Source of the DNA: Thalassotalea agarivorans
GTDB lineage: Bacteria > Pseudomonadota > Gammaproteobacteria > Enterobacterales > Alteromonadaceae
DNA: 64,000 nucleotides
Direction of reading: 5' to 3'
Assembly: GCF_030295955.1 (NCBI RefSeq)
Contig: NZ_AP027363.1
Location: forward strand, 620,001-684,000
The translations under genes were made by a program, and so were the position numbers. Positions within the stretch are counted from its first letter, which is position 1, and each line of letters opens with the position of its first letter. The notes below the pieces were generated by a model that saw only the letters and a program-made list of their open reading frames with translations, was not told where the DNA came from and searched no databases. Below are positions 8,952 to 17,117 of the stretch, piece after piece.

Positions 8952-10679
8952 ATGACGTTCAAAAAGACTCTTATTAGCAGTGCAATTATCGCTTCTACTG
9001 CTTTGTTATCAGCATGTGGTTCAAGCTCTTCAGATCCAGAAACAACGCCTCCTCCAAGTAATTCTGCACCGACAGATATTACCCTTAGTTCAAACACTGT
9101 AGCCGAGAATGCTATGGCAGCAACTATCGGTACTTTATCGGCAACAGATAGCGATGCAGGCGATACCTTCACGTTTACTACCGCTGATGAACGTTTCGTC
9201 ATTTCAGGTGATGAATTAGCACTGGCTGAATCTGTAGTTTTTGACTTTGAAGTTGACCAATCAGTTGACGTAACAGTTCAAGTAGAAGATAGCGCGGGCA
9301 ATACTTTCTCTAAAGCACTTACTATCGAAATTACCGATGAATTAGATTTCTATGGTTTTGCTAGTAAGTTTGTTGACGGTGAATCTAGTGTTTCATATAG
9401 CGGCCAAATCGCTCGTCATGCATTAATTGCAGAACTAAACCACTTTATTGGTGAACAGTTACAGTCAGAAATTGACGCAGGTAATATCGCAAGTCGCCAA
9501 GACGTATTAGATCGCCTTGACCGTTTGTTCCGCACAACTGAAGAGCAATGGGACAACTTCCCAATTACCTTCACAACAGGTACAAAACAAACATTCTTTA
9601 CTGACATCGCAAGCTATAAGAGCTTAGTGGGTAAAATTGCTGGTAACGATGCAACAGGTCAGCACAAAGACTGGACAGTTGCAGGTACTATGACAGGTTG
9701 GGATTCAGATACTACACCAGAAGGCTTAGTTGACATTCTATTCGGTCAATTGGCTGACAATGCTGAACAATATATTTTAGGTAACCAACGTTTAGACGCA
9801 GATGGTGCAATTATTACCAAGCTTTACCTGAACGCTGATGGCACAGACCTTAAACAACTTATTCAAAAATTCTTGTTAGGTGCAGTTGCATACTCGCAAG
9901 CAATGGATGACTACTTTGGTGACGAAACTGAAGGCAAAGGCTTAACTACAGACAACGTATCTGCGGTAGATGGCAAATCTTACAGCAATTTAGAGCATCA
10001 GTTTGACGAAGGTTACGGTTACTTTGGTGCGGCGCGTAACTACTTGTCATATAACGACAATGAACTAGCGGGCAAGGTTGAAAGTGAAGAAGACGGCCGA
10101 GCTGATTGGAACGGTAAGCATGACACAGACGGTGATGGTGTAATCGATTTACTATCAGAGTATAACTGGGGTAATTCAACCAATGCTGCCAAACGTGACC
10201 GTGGCACTGTAGGTAATACAAACCCTACAAACTACACACAAGATATTATGGAAGCATTACTCGCTGGCCGTAGCTTAATTAATGAAAACGCAGGAATGGC
10301 GTTATCAGCTGAGCAAATGGAAGAGCTTGTAGGTTATCGTGATGCGGTATCAAAAGGTTGGGAACGCGCTATTGCTACAACAGTTGTTCATTATATCAAT
10401 GACACAATTGCTGACTTAGAGAACCTTGGTACTGACGATTTCAATTTAGAAGATACAGCTAAACATTTCTCTGAAATGAAAGGTTTTGCGCTTGGATTGC
10501 AATTTAACCCTTATTCTGAAATTTCAGATGCGGATTTCGATGAGATTCATCGTTTAATGGATGTATCTCCAGACCTAGATACGACAACTGTCGCGACATA
10601 TATCGAAGACCTTAAAACGGCTCGTACCATGATTGCAACGTCGCTTAGTCTCGATGAAGAAAATGTACTTAATTGGTAA
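8952..10679 (+). CDS. DUF4856 lipoprotein with N-terminal cadherin-like domain
   Basis: The 575-residue product has a lipoprotein signal with lipobox LLSAC (Cys22), a Ser/Pro linker, a cadherin-like repeat at about residues 38-130 (APTDITLSSNTVAENA..., GTLSATDSDAGDTFTFT, ending in an ITDELDF linker), then a helical DUF4856 body beginning YGFASKFVDGESSVSYSGQIARH. DUF4856 proteins are recurrently encoded beside imelysin-type lipoproteins and TonB receptors, as here. An extracytoplasmic role in iron or haem acquisition is inferred. A conserved acidic DTDGDGVIDL loop at about residue 392 resembles a calcium-binding loop. Confidence 0.8.
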   Translation: MTFKKTLISSAIIASTALLSACGSSSSDPETTPPPSNSAPTDITLSSNTVAENAMAATIGTLSATDSDAGDTFTFTTADERFVISGDELALAESVVFDFEVDQSVDVTVQVEDSAGNTFSKALTIEITDELDFYGFASKFVDGESSVSYSGQIARHALIAELNHFIGEQLQSEIDAGNIASRQDVLDRLDRLFRTTEEQWDNFPITFTTGTKQTFFTDIASYKSLVGKIAGNDATGQHKDWTVAGTMTGWDSDTTPEGLVDILFGQLADNAEQYILGNQRLDADGAIITKLYLNADGTDLKQLIQKFLLGAVAYSQAMDDYFGDETEGKGLTTDNVSAVDGKSYSNLEHQFDEGYGYFGAARNYLSYNDNELAGKVESEEDGRADWNGKHDTDGDGVIDLLSEYNWGNSTNAAKRDRGTVGNTNPTNYTQDIMEALLAGRSLINENAGMALSAEQMEELVGYRDAVSKGWERAIATTVVHYINDTIADLENLGTDDFNLEDTAKHFSEMKGFALGLQFNPYSEISDADFDEIHRLMDVSPDLDTTTVATYIEDLKTARTMIATSLSLDEENVLNW

Positions 10680-10710
10680 TGTGTTAAACAAACCAATAAA
10701 GGATTAACTA

Positions 10711-10749
10711 AAAGCTTGGATGGCAACATCCGAGCTTTCTTCGTTTTTT
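10711..10749 (+). terminator. Hairpin with T-run between the DUF4856 and imelysin genes
   Basis: AAAGCT-t-GGATG pairs with CATCC-g-AGCTTT around a GCAA loop, and a run of six T lies five bases downstream. It resembles an intrinsic terminator but sits inside an apparent operon, so it may act as a partial terminator or an RNA-stability element that sets the ratio of the first product to the later ones. Confidence 0.55.
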
Positions 10750-10763
10750 AACGTAGGTGTTTT

Positions 10764-11999
10764 GTGAATAAAAGAACCAATAAATTATCTCTAGTAGCGC
10801 TAGCTTGCAGTTTGTCTTTAACTGCCTGTAATCAAGAGACTACTAGTACGCTTGGCCCAGATTATGGCAACAATAACGACACAGATACTGACTTCGATCA
10901 GATCGCGCTTGTGTCCAACTTAACTGACAATGTGATTACTCCGACGTTTGATGAGTTTTTACTTCAAGCTCAAGCTCAAACGGTTGCAGTTGACGCTTAT
11001 TGTGCAGCAGAGAAAAGTTTTGCAGCGGGTAGTGGCGATCAAGCAAGCGTAGATTCGGCAAAATCTGCGGCGCAGCAAGCTTGGCGCGACAGCATGAATG
11101 TGTGGCAGCAAGCTGAGATGATGCAACTTGGTCCTTTGCTAGAGCAAGATGGGCTGGTTCGTAACAACATCTATTCTTGGCCAATCGTAAATACCTGTTC
11201 AATAGACTATGACGTTGTTTATTTTCAAGAAGGTACGGTCAACGGCCAACCTTATAACATTGCAACGCGCACGCCTTCTAGAAAAAGTATGGTGGCGATT
11301 GAATACTTGCTGTTTAACAATAATTTAGCTCACAGCTGTGATGCGGGTTCTCCGCCTGACTGGAATAGTTGGACTGATAGTGAGCGCGTCATTGCACGTT
11401 GTGAATTTGCCACAGAAGTTGCCCAAGACGTTGCAAATAATGCGCAAACATTAGTCGATGCTTGGAATGCTGAAGACGGCTACGCACAAGCGTTGAAACA
11501 AGCAGGTACTGAAGCAAGTAGCATTGAGTCGGCGCATGACGCGGTTAACCGTATCAGTGATGCTATGTTCTATTTAGACAGTAAAACTAAAGATGGAAAG
11601 CTAGCGACACCATTGGGCTTGTTTAGTAACGAATGTGGCGGTATCGCGTGCCCTGAAGCTGTTGAAGCGCCTTTCAGCATGCATTCTTATGACAATATCC
11701 AAAACAACCTAATTGCCTTTGAACGTTTACTTACAGGTGATGGAGGTATTGGATTTACTGATTATTTGGTAGATGTTGGCGACCAGGACACGGCGGACAC
11801 AATGACAGCCGATGTAGCGACAGCGATTGCCAATGTTTCTGCGAGTGAAAATTCAATGCAGCAAGACTTAATTAATGACGAAGTAGGTGTGCAGCAAAAA
11901 CATGCCGAAGTAAAAGCAGTAACTGACAAACTTAAGGTAGATTTTATTAATAGCTTAGCACTAGAACTACCGAGCACGTCAGCAGGAGATAACGACTAA
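10764..11999 (+). CDS. Imelysin (M75) family lipoprotein
   Basis: A GTG-started, 411-residue lipoprotein (lipobox LTAC, Cys22) with the imelysin/IrpA helical fold: QAWRDSMNVWQQAEMMQLGP in the first half and RKSMVAIEYLLFNNN at residues 173-187. Imelysin-like proteins carry a GxHxxE motif; here the aligned segment is S175-M-V177-A-I-E180, so the glutamate is kept but the glycine and histidine are not. Several cysteines suggest disulfides. The stop codon overlaps the start of the FecA-like receptor gene (TAATG), implying translational coupling. A periplasmic iron-binding role is expected from context rather than shown. Confidence 0.82.
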   Translation: MNKRTNKLSLVALACSLSLTACNQETTSTLGPDYGNNNDTDTDFDQIALVSNLTDNVITPTFDEFLLQAQAQTVAVDAYCAAEKSFAAGSGDQASVDSAKSAAQQAWRDSMNVWQQAEMMQLGPLLEQDGLVRNNIYSWPIVNTCSIDYDVVYFQEGTVNGQPYNIATRTPSRKSMVAIEYLLFNNNLAHSCDAGSPPDWNSWTDSERVIARCEFATEVAQDVANNAQTLVDAWNAEDGYAQALKQAGTEASSIESAHDAVNRISDAMFYLDSKTKDGKLATPLGLFSNECGGIACPEAVEAPFSMHSYDNIQNNLIAFERLLTGDGGIGFTDYLVDVGDQDTADTMTADVATAIANVSASENSMQQDLINDEVGVQQKHAEVKAVTDKLKVDFINSLALELPSTSAGDND

Positions 12000-14230
12000 T
12001 GATGTTTAGAAAATCAGCAATCACGTTAGCGTTACTTTCTACTGTCTCTATGCCTCTAAGTGTTACAGCTGAAGAGAATGTAAATGACGATGCTTCAAAC
12101 ACCGCAAATGAGGCCTTAGTTGAGCGTCTGCAAATCATTGGTCACGGCGATAGACTGCGCACAGAAGCGGGTTCAGCAACGTTAATTGGAGAAGTTGAAT
12201 TAGAAAAATTTAAGTTCGATGATATCAACCGCATTCTTTACAGTGTGCCTGGTGTGAACATCCGTGAAGAAGATGGTTTTGGCTTAAGGCCTAACATTGG
12301 TTTTCGTGGTGCAACCCCAGAGCGAAGTAAGAAAATCACGATTATGGAAGATGGCGTTCTAATTGGTCCTGCGCCATATTCAGCGCCAGCCGCTTACTAT
12401 TTTCCAATGACCAACAAAATGACTTCCATTGAGGTATTTAAAGGTCCAGCGGCAACTAAATATGGTCCTAATACCGTTGCTGGCGCGTTGAATATGACGA
12501 CAAGACAAGTACCGGAAGATAGCGAAGGTCAAATAGAAGTTGCTGCAGGTAACTTTGGTTTTGGTAAAGTGCAAGCGCATTACGGTAACACCATTGGCCG
12601 TTTTGGGTTTGTGATCGATGCTGTTCATTTGCAATCGATAGGTTTTAAAGAGCTTGATGGCGGCGGCGATACCGGCTTTGACAAAAATGATGTGATGGCT
12701 AAGTTTAGCTATGATTTAAGCTCTGATTCTTTGAATCAGCTTGTTTCTGTAAAACTTGGTTATAGTAGTGAAACTTCCGATGAAACCTATTTAGGATTAA
12801 CTGACGATGATTTTGGTGCTAGCCCAAACAGACGTTATGTGGCTAGCCAAAAAGATCTAATGGATTGGGATCATCAACAAGTGCAGTTTACCCATTTTAT
12901 TGGTAATGACACCTTTGATGTAACCACACATGTTTATCGCAATGACTTTTCTCGTTCTTGGTTCAAGTTAAATGGCTTTAAGGGTGGATTGGTAAATGCG
13001 GATGTACAAGAGGTACTAGCCAATCCGTACGACGATGCTAATTTCCCTTTTTATCAAGTGTTGACGGGCCAAAGAGATAGTGTTGAAGAGTATGAAAAAA
13101 TCATCCTTGGTGACAACTATCGCGAGTATTACTCGCAAGGTATTCAGTCGGAATTCCATTATGCCCTTAACCTATTTGGCTTCGATCATAAGTTAAACGG
13201 TGGCGTGCGTTTTCATCAAGATCAAATACAACGCTTTCATACCGAAGACGCATTTATTATGCAGTCTGCACAGTTAATATCCGACGGCAGTGATACAGTT
13301 GCAACCACCACTAACTTAGAAGAATCGGATGCTATTTCTGTCTTTCTTCAAGATACATTAACGTTTGATAAATTGGCGCTGACCTTTGGTGTTCGTGGCG
13401 AATTTATTGATAGTTATTATCAAAACAAAAAGCCAGGACAAGAAGGCGATTGGCTTAAGAAAAGTACTCAAATTTGGCTGCCAAGCGTAAGCGGTTTTTA
13501 TACCATCACGGATAGTTTTGGTTTACTGTTTGGTGTGCATGAAGGCTTTATTCCTACAAGTCCACAGGAAAGTCCTGAAATAGACGTAGAAAATAGTATT
13601 AGCTACGAGTTTGGTACACGTTTTAACAATGGTCACACGCAATTTGAAGCTGTAGCGTTTTTTAATGATTATGAAAACTTGAAAGAAAGCTGTTCGTTTT
13701 CCGCGGCATCAAGTTGTGGTGATAGCTTAGATCAAGAGTTTAATGGTGGCGAAGTTGACGTTTATGGTTTGGAGCTTTCAACATCGCATAGCTTCAACGT
13801 AACTGATTCTATCGAATTGCCGTTGAGTTTGGTTTACACCTACAGTCATGGCGAGTTTAAATCAGATTTTTCTTCTGACTTCCCTATGTGGGGAGATATT
13901 ACCGCTGGTGACGAACTGCCTTACTTGCCAGAACATCAGGCGAGCTTAACTATTGGTTTGGTTGGCGATGTATGGGAATTCAACGTAATAAGTCGCTATG
14001 TTGGTGACATGTTAGAAGCCTCGGGTGAAAACGTGACATTATCTGGTGTAAGTACCAACTCACTTGTTACTGTTGATTTGGCCGCGAGTTATGATCTTGA
14101 TACTTTGGGCAAGGTTTACATTAAAGTAGACAATGTGACCGACAACCAAGAAATAACCAGCCGACGCCCTTACGGAGCAAGACCTAGCAAACCACAGATG
14201 GTACAAGTAGGTTATCAGTATTCCTTTTAG
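11999..14230 (+). CDS. FecA-like TonB-dependent receptor (no signalling domain)
   Basis: This 743-residue receptor has a signal peptide (about residues 1-24), a TonB-box-like VERLQIIG, and a plug closely resembling ferric-dicitrate receptors (NIREEDGFGLRPNIGFRGA, EVFKGPAATKYGPNTVAGALNMTT), then a barrel ending VQVGYQYSF. It lacks the N-terminal signalling domain that E. coli FecA uses to drive FecR/FecI, and no sigma/anti-sigma genes are nearby. The start overlaps the imelysin stop by one base; a second ATG follows immediately. Iron-chelate import is the likely role. Confidence 0.88.
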   Translation: MMFRKSAITLALLSTVSMPLSVTAEENVNDDASNTANEALVERLQIIGHGDRLRTEAGSATLIGEVELEKFKFDDINRILYSVPGVNIREEDGFGLRPNIGFRGATPERSKKITIMEDGVLIGPAPYSAPAAYYFPMTNKMTSIEVFKGPAATKYGPNTVAGALNMTTRQVPEDSEGQIEVAAGNFGFGKVQAHYGNTIGRFGFVIDAVHLQSIGFKELDGGGDTGFDKNDVMAKFSYDLSSDSLNQLVSVKLGYSSETSDETYLGLTDDDFGASPNRRYVASQKDLMDWDHQQVQFTHFIGNDTFDVTTHVYRNDFSRSWFKLNGFKGGLVNADVQEVLANPYDDANFPFYQVLTGQRDSVEEYEKIILGDNYREYYSQGIQSEFHYALNLFGFDHKLNGGVRFHQDQIQRFHTEDAFIMQSAQLISDGSDTVATTTNLEESDAISVFLQDTLTFDKLALTFGVRGEFIDSYYQNKKPGQEGDWLKKSTQIWLPSVSGFYTITDSFGLLFGVHEGFIPTSPQESPEIDVENSISYEFGTRFNNGHTQFEAVAFFNDYENLKESCSFSAASSCGDSLDQEFNGGEVDVYGLELSTSHSFNVTDSIELPLSLVYTYSHGEFKSDFSSDFPMWGDITAGDELPYLPEHQASLTIGLVGDVWEFNVISRYVGDMLEASGENVTLSGVSTNSLVTVDLAASYDLDTLGKVYIKVDNVTDNQEITSRRPYGARPSKPQMVQVGYQYSF

Positions 14231-14260
14231 TGAAACTGCGCCTAATTATGAGATACTATT

Positions 14261-14285
14261 AAGGCGCTTTATAGCGCCTTTTTTA
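14261..14285 (+). terminator. Intrinsic terminator after the FecA-like receptor gene
   Basis: AAGGCGCT and AGCGCCTT form a perfect 8-bp stem around a TTAT loop, followed directly by a T-run. It closes the DUF4856-imelysin-receptor unit and separates it from the sterol-desaturase-family gene. Confidence 0.85.
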
Positions 14286-14319
14286 TTGGCTTGGCAATGT
14301 TTACAGACTTAATGTTGAA

Positions 14320-15303
14320 ATGATAGATTTTTTACACACTAACTTCGCTGACTTGATCAGTTACTTAGATGACGCAAACAAGCGCCTTTATTGGGGCTAT
14401 TTGGTTTCGGCAATAGTGCTGGCGGTAGGTGTGTATTGGGCGACTCATTCATCACGCAGTATTAAACAGTGTTTTGCCTTTATTTTCCCAAAACGTATAT
14501 ATTTGTCGGCTTCAGCCCGCTTAGATTATCTGCTATTTGTAGTAAATAAATTAGTGCGCGCAGCGCTGTTTCCATTGATTTTGATCACCATGGCTCCTAT
14601 CGCGCTTCATGTGTCCGGAGTCATTGAATATGTATTTGGCGCACCTGAATTCATCCAAGCAAGTCCCGCAACCATCATGGTGGTATTCACATTGTTGCTC
14701 TTTTTGGCGGATGATTTTTCTCGTTTCTTTTTACATTATTTAATGCACAAAGTGCCACTACTTTGGGAATTCCATAAAGTACATCACTCAGCTGAAGTAC
14801 TTACGCCCTTTACTGTATATCGCTCGCATCCATTAGAGAACTTTTTGTATGCTACGCGGATGGCATTAGCTCAAGGCTTTGTTGTTGGTGTCTGCTATTA
14901 CTTATTTGGTCCAACGCTTAAAATGATTGATATCGTTGGCGCTAATGTCTTTATTTTCGCATTTAATATTTTAGGGTCGAACTTACGCCATAGTCACATA
15001 TGGCTCAGTTTTGGCAACAAAGTGGAAGGTTGGTTGATAAGTCCGGCGCAACATCAAATACATCATAGCGATAACCCTAAGCATTTCGATACTAATTTAG
15101 GCACGGCTTTAGCTATTTGGGATCGGTTATTTGGTACGCTGATTAAAGCGTCAGACGTAAATAATATTCGGTTTGGTATGGGCAAGCATTCTGCAGACCA
15201 TAGTTCATTATGGAAAATGTATACTCAACCAATTATGGCTAGTGGAAAACTGATCAAACGTAAACTATCTGTTAGCACTGAAGCAAAATCGAAAGCCGAA
15301 TAA
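14320..15303 (+). CDS. Sterol desaturase / fatty acid hydroxylase superfamily protein
   Basis: A 327-residue membrane protein with the three histidine boxes of the superfamily: HYLMH at residues 139-143, HKVHH at 152-156 and HQIHH at 245-249, plus the NLRHSHIW segment before the last box. These residues hold a di-iron centre that hydroxylates or desaturates lipids at the inner membrane. It has four to five hydrophobic segments. The substrate is unknown. It lies 89 bases after the receptor stop and beyond a strong terminator, so it probably has its own promoter. Confidence 0.83.
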   Translation: MIDFLHTNFADLISYLDDANKRLYWGYLVSAIVLAVGVYWATHSSRSIKQCFAFIFPKRIYLSASARLDYLLFVVNKLVRAALFPLILITMAPIALHVSGVIEYVFGAPEFIQASPATIMVVFTLLLFLADDFSRFFLHYLMHKVPLLWEFHKVHHSAEVLTPFTVYRSHPLENFLYATRMALAQGFVVGVCYYLFGPTLKMIDIVGANVFIFAFNILGSNLRHSHIWLSFGNKVEGWLISPAQHQIHHSDNPKHFDTNLGTALAIWDRLFGTLIKASDVNNIRFGMGKHSADHSSLWKMYTQPIMASGKLIKRKLSVSTEAKSKAE

Positions 15304-15333
15304 TCAGTTTGCCAGCCGTGGTAATTATGCTTA

Positions 15334-15573
15334 TTAAGCGCTAGAAATTTGCTGATATAATTCGTCTTTAAGCACAGCGCGATCATGTTTTAACTGGTGC
15401 ATAGCTTCATCGTCAATGGGCGCACTGTTTAACTCTAGCTCTCTAATTTCTTTATCTAGCGCATTGTATTGCTTGTTTTTGTCCGCAAACACCACATCAC
15501 TTTCATTAAGTGCATTAATCTTATCTTTTAACTCTGGAAAGTCGTTAATTAACGAGTGTACTTCACCTAACAT
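15334..15573 (-). CDS. YdcH family (DUF465) small coiled-coil protein
   Basis: This 79-residue, highly charged helical protein opens with MLGEVHSLINDFPELKDKINAL and ends with a LKHDRAVLKDELYQQI heptad stretch, the layout of DUF465/YdcH proteins. The family is of unknown function and typically dimerises through its coiled coil. It is convergent with the sterol-desaturase-family gene (30-base gap) and upstream lies a 109-base gap to rraA on the same strand. Confidence 0.8.
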   Translation of the reverse strand: MLGEVHSLINDFPELKDKINALNESDVVFADKNKQYNALDKEIRELELNSAPIDDEAMHQLKHDRAVLKDELYQQISSA

Positions 15574-15682
15574 GTCGGCTCCTATTGGGATTGTTTAACT
15601 TAAGCTTAGTCTATTTTCTTAAATAGAAAGCGTTAATTTTTATTCCCCAATAAAGATGCGACGACAAGACTGATTTGCGCGC

Positions 15683-16174
15683 TTAAATAAGCGAGGTGCT
15701 TGATATTAGTACACCATTTATATCAGCGTATAGCCAATCACCCTGACTAATGGTAATACCTAAGAATTTAGCAGGTTGGCCGAGCTCACCTAATCCTCGT
15801 TTATCTGTTTTTCGTGGCATACAACCAAGGGCCATAATACCTAGAGATAGATTTTCCAAAATTTCTACGTCACGCACGCAACCATTAATGACAACGCCGG
15901 CCCAACCATTTTTTATGGCTGCGAGGGCAAGGTTGTCACCTAGAAATGCAAATTGCTTGCTACCATGTGCTTGCACAACTAACACTTTTCCTTCCCCTGG
16001 CGACTTTAGCAATTGTGCTACTAATGAATTGTCGTTTGGACATTCAACCGTAACCACCTGACCACAAAAAGGTTTATTACAGCCAAAATGGATTAGACCA
16101 GCTTCGGCTACTTGCACTGTTTGCTGAAAAGCATCATATAAATCGGGTGTCGAAAACGTCATGTTGTAATTCAC
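15683..16174 (-). CDS. rraA: RraA family protein, regulator of RNase E activity
   Basis: The 163-residue protein matches RraA over its length: STPDLYDAF at the start, the central GKVLVVQAHGS, NGWAGVVINGCVRDVEIL (about residues 89-106), and the end GDWLYADINGVLIS. RraA trimers bind the RNase E degradosome and slow RNA decay; related proteins are 4-hydroxy-4-methyl-2-oxoglutarate aldolases that use the same GCVRD loop. Both activities remain possible from sequence. A second in-frame ATG four codons in could be the true start. It is divergent from rnpB. Confidence 0.82.
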   Translation of the reverse strand: MNYNMTFSTPDLYDAFQQTVQVAEAGLIHFGCNKPFCGQVVTVECPNDNSLVAQLLKSPGEGKVLVVQAHGSKQFAFLGDNLALAAIKNGWAGVVINGCVRDVEILENLSLGIMALGCMPRKTDKRGLGELGQPAKFLGITISQGDWLYADINGVLISSTSLI

Positions 16175-16273
16175 ATTATTGATGGGTTATGGGATGTTTC
16201 ATCATTCACCAAGACGCAAACAAGGTGTTAATTCATTTTATTGATAGTCGATATGTCAAGCTCACTAATTTGG

Positions 16274-16303
16274 TTTACCTTGCAGGGTCTTTTGCGATAG
16301 AAT
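16274..16303 (+). promoter_or_regulatory. Predicted promoter of rnpB
   Basis: TTTACC (16274-16279), an 18-base spacer and TAGAAT (16298-16303) stand 5-6 bases before the predicted 5' end of the RNase P RNA. The discriminator is GC-rich (GCGCG), as in growth-rate-regulated stable RNA promoters. Confidence 0.6.
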
Positions 16304-16308
16304 GCGCG

Positions 16309-16658
<350 letters not shown>

Positions 16659-16668
16659 TTTCCTAAAT

Positions 16669-16700
16669 ATCTGGGGTCAGAACATGTTCTGACCCCAGAT
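16669..16700. repeat. 32-bp perfect palindrome, copy 1
   Basis: A perfect inverted repeat centred in AACATGTT, with arms ATCTGGGGTCAGAACAT and no loop. It is the first of five copies of the same palindrome family in this window, sitting 11 bases after the rnpB 3' end. No T-run follows, so it is not a classical intrinsic terminator. Confidence 0.9.
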
Positions 16701-16858
16701 GTCATTATATTTTCATCAATACGTTAGCTAATATGAATAGTCGCAATGTTTTAACACGCGTTGAAAGCCGCCGTCCTGCCACAATCATCGTATGCGAATG
16801 ATTGCGCTTATTCCAAGAACAGAACCCGGCTTATCGGTTAACTCCCTCTTTCCAAAAT

Positions 16859-16890
16859 ATCTGGGGTCAGAACATGTTCTGACCCCAGAT
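16859..16890. repeat. 32-bp perfect palindrome, copy 2
   Basis: Identical to copy 1, again directly downstream of an rnpB 3'-end repeat. Confidence 0.9.
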
Positions 16891-17042
16891 GTCATTATAT
16901 TTTCATCAATACGCCGACTAGCATAAATAGCCGCGTTGTTTTGAACGGCGCTTGTAGCCTTTGTCCTGTCTCAATCATCGTATGCGAATGATTGTACTTT
17001 ATACAAAAAACAGAACCCGGCTTACCGGTTAACTCCCTCTTT

Positions 17043-17088
17043 CCAAAATATTTGGGGTCAGAACATGTTCTGACCCCAAATATTTTGG
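17043..17088. repeat. 46-bp perfect palindrome, copy 3
   Basis: Same core as copies 1 and 2 but the outer arms are CCAAAATATTTGGGG, so the perfect symmetry extends to 46 bp. The extension absorbs the CCAAAATAT that in the second repeat unit is ordinary flanking sequence. It ends 30 bases before the stop of the convergent HD-GYP gene and closes the array. Confidence 0.9.
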
Positions 17089-17117
17089 ACGTGCCAATAA
17101 AGGTGAGTTGACGTAGG

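Noticed and set aside
11999-14230. FecA with FecI/FecR-type signalling
   Set aside because: The receptor lacks the N-terminal signalling domain and no sigma or anti-sigma genes are nearby.
16669-16700. Palindrome core as a LexA or hormone-type operator
   Set aside because: The core does not match the CTG-N10-CAG LexA spacing as an operator would be placed, and all copies lie downstream of genes rather than in promoters.
16819-17040. Additional RNase P RNA genes after rnpB
   Set aside because: Only the last 35-40 bases are repeated; the catalytic core blocks and the 5' P1 strand are absent.
16669-17088. Palindromes as intrinsic transcription terminators
   Set aside because: The stems have no loop or T-run in copies 1 and 2, and the element also occurs at sites with no shared termination context, so a dispersed repeat fits better.
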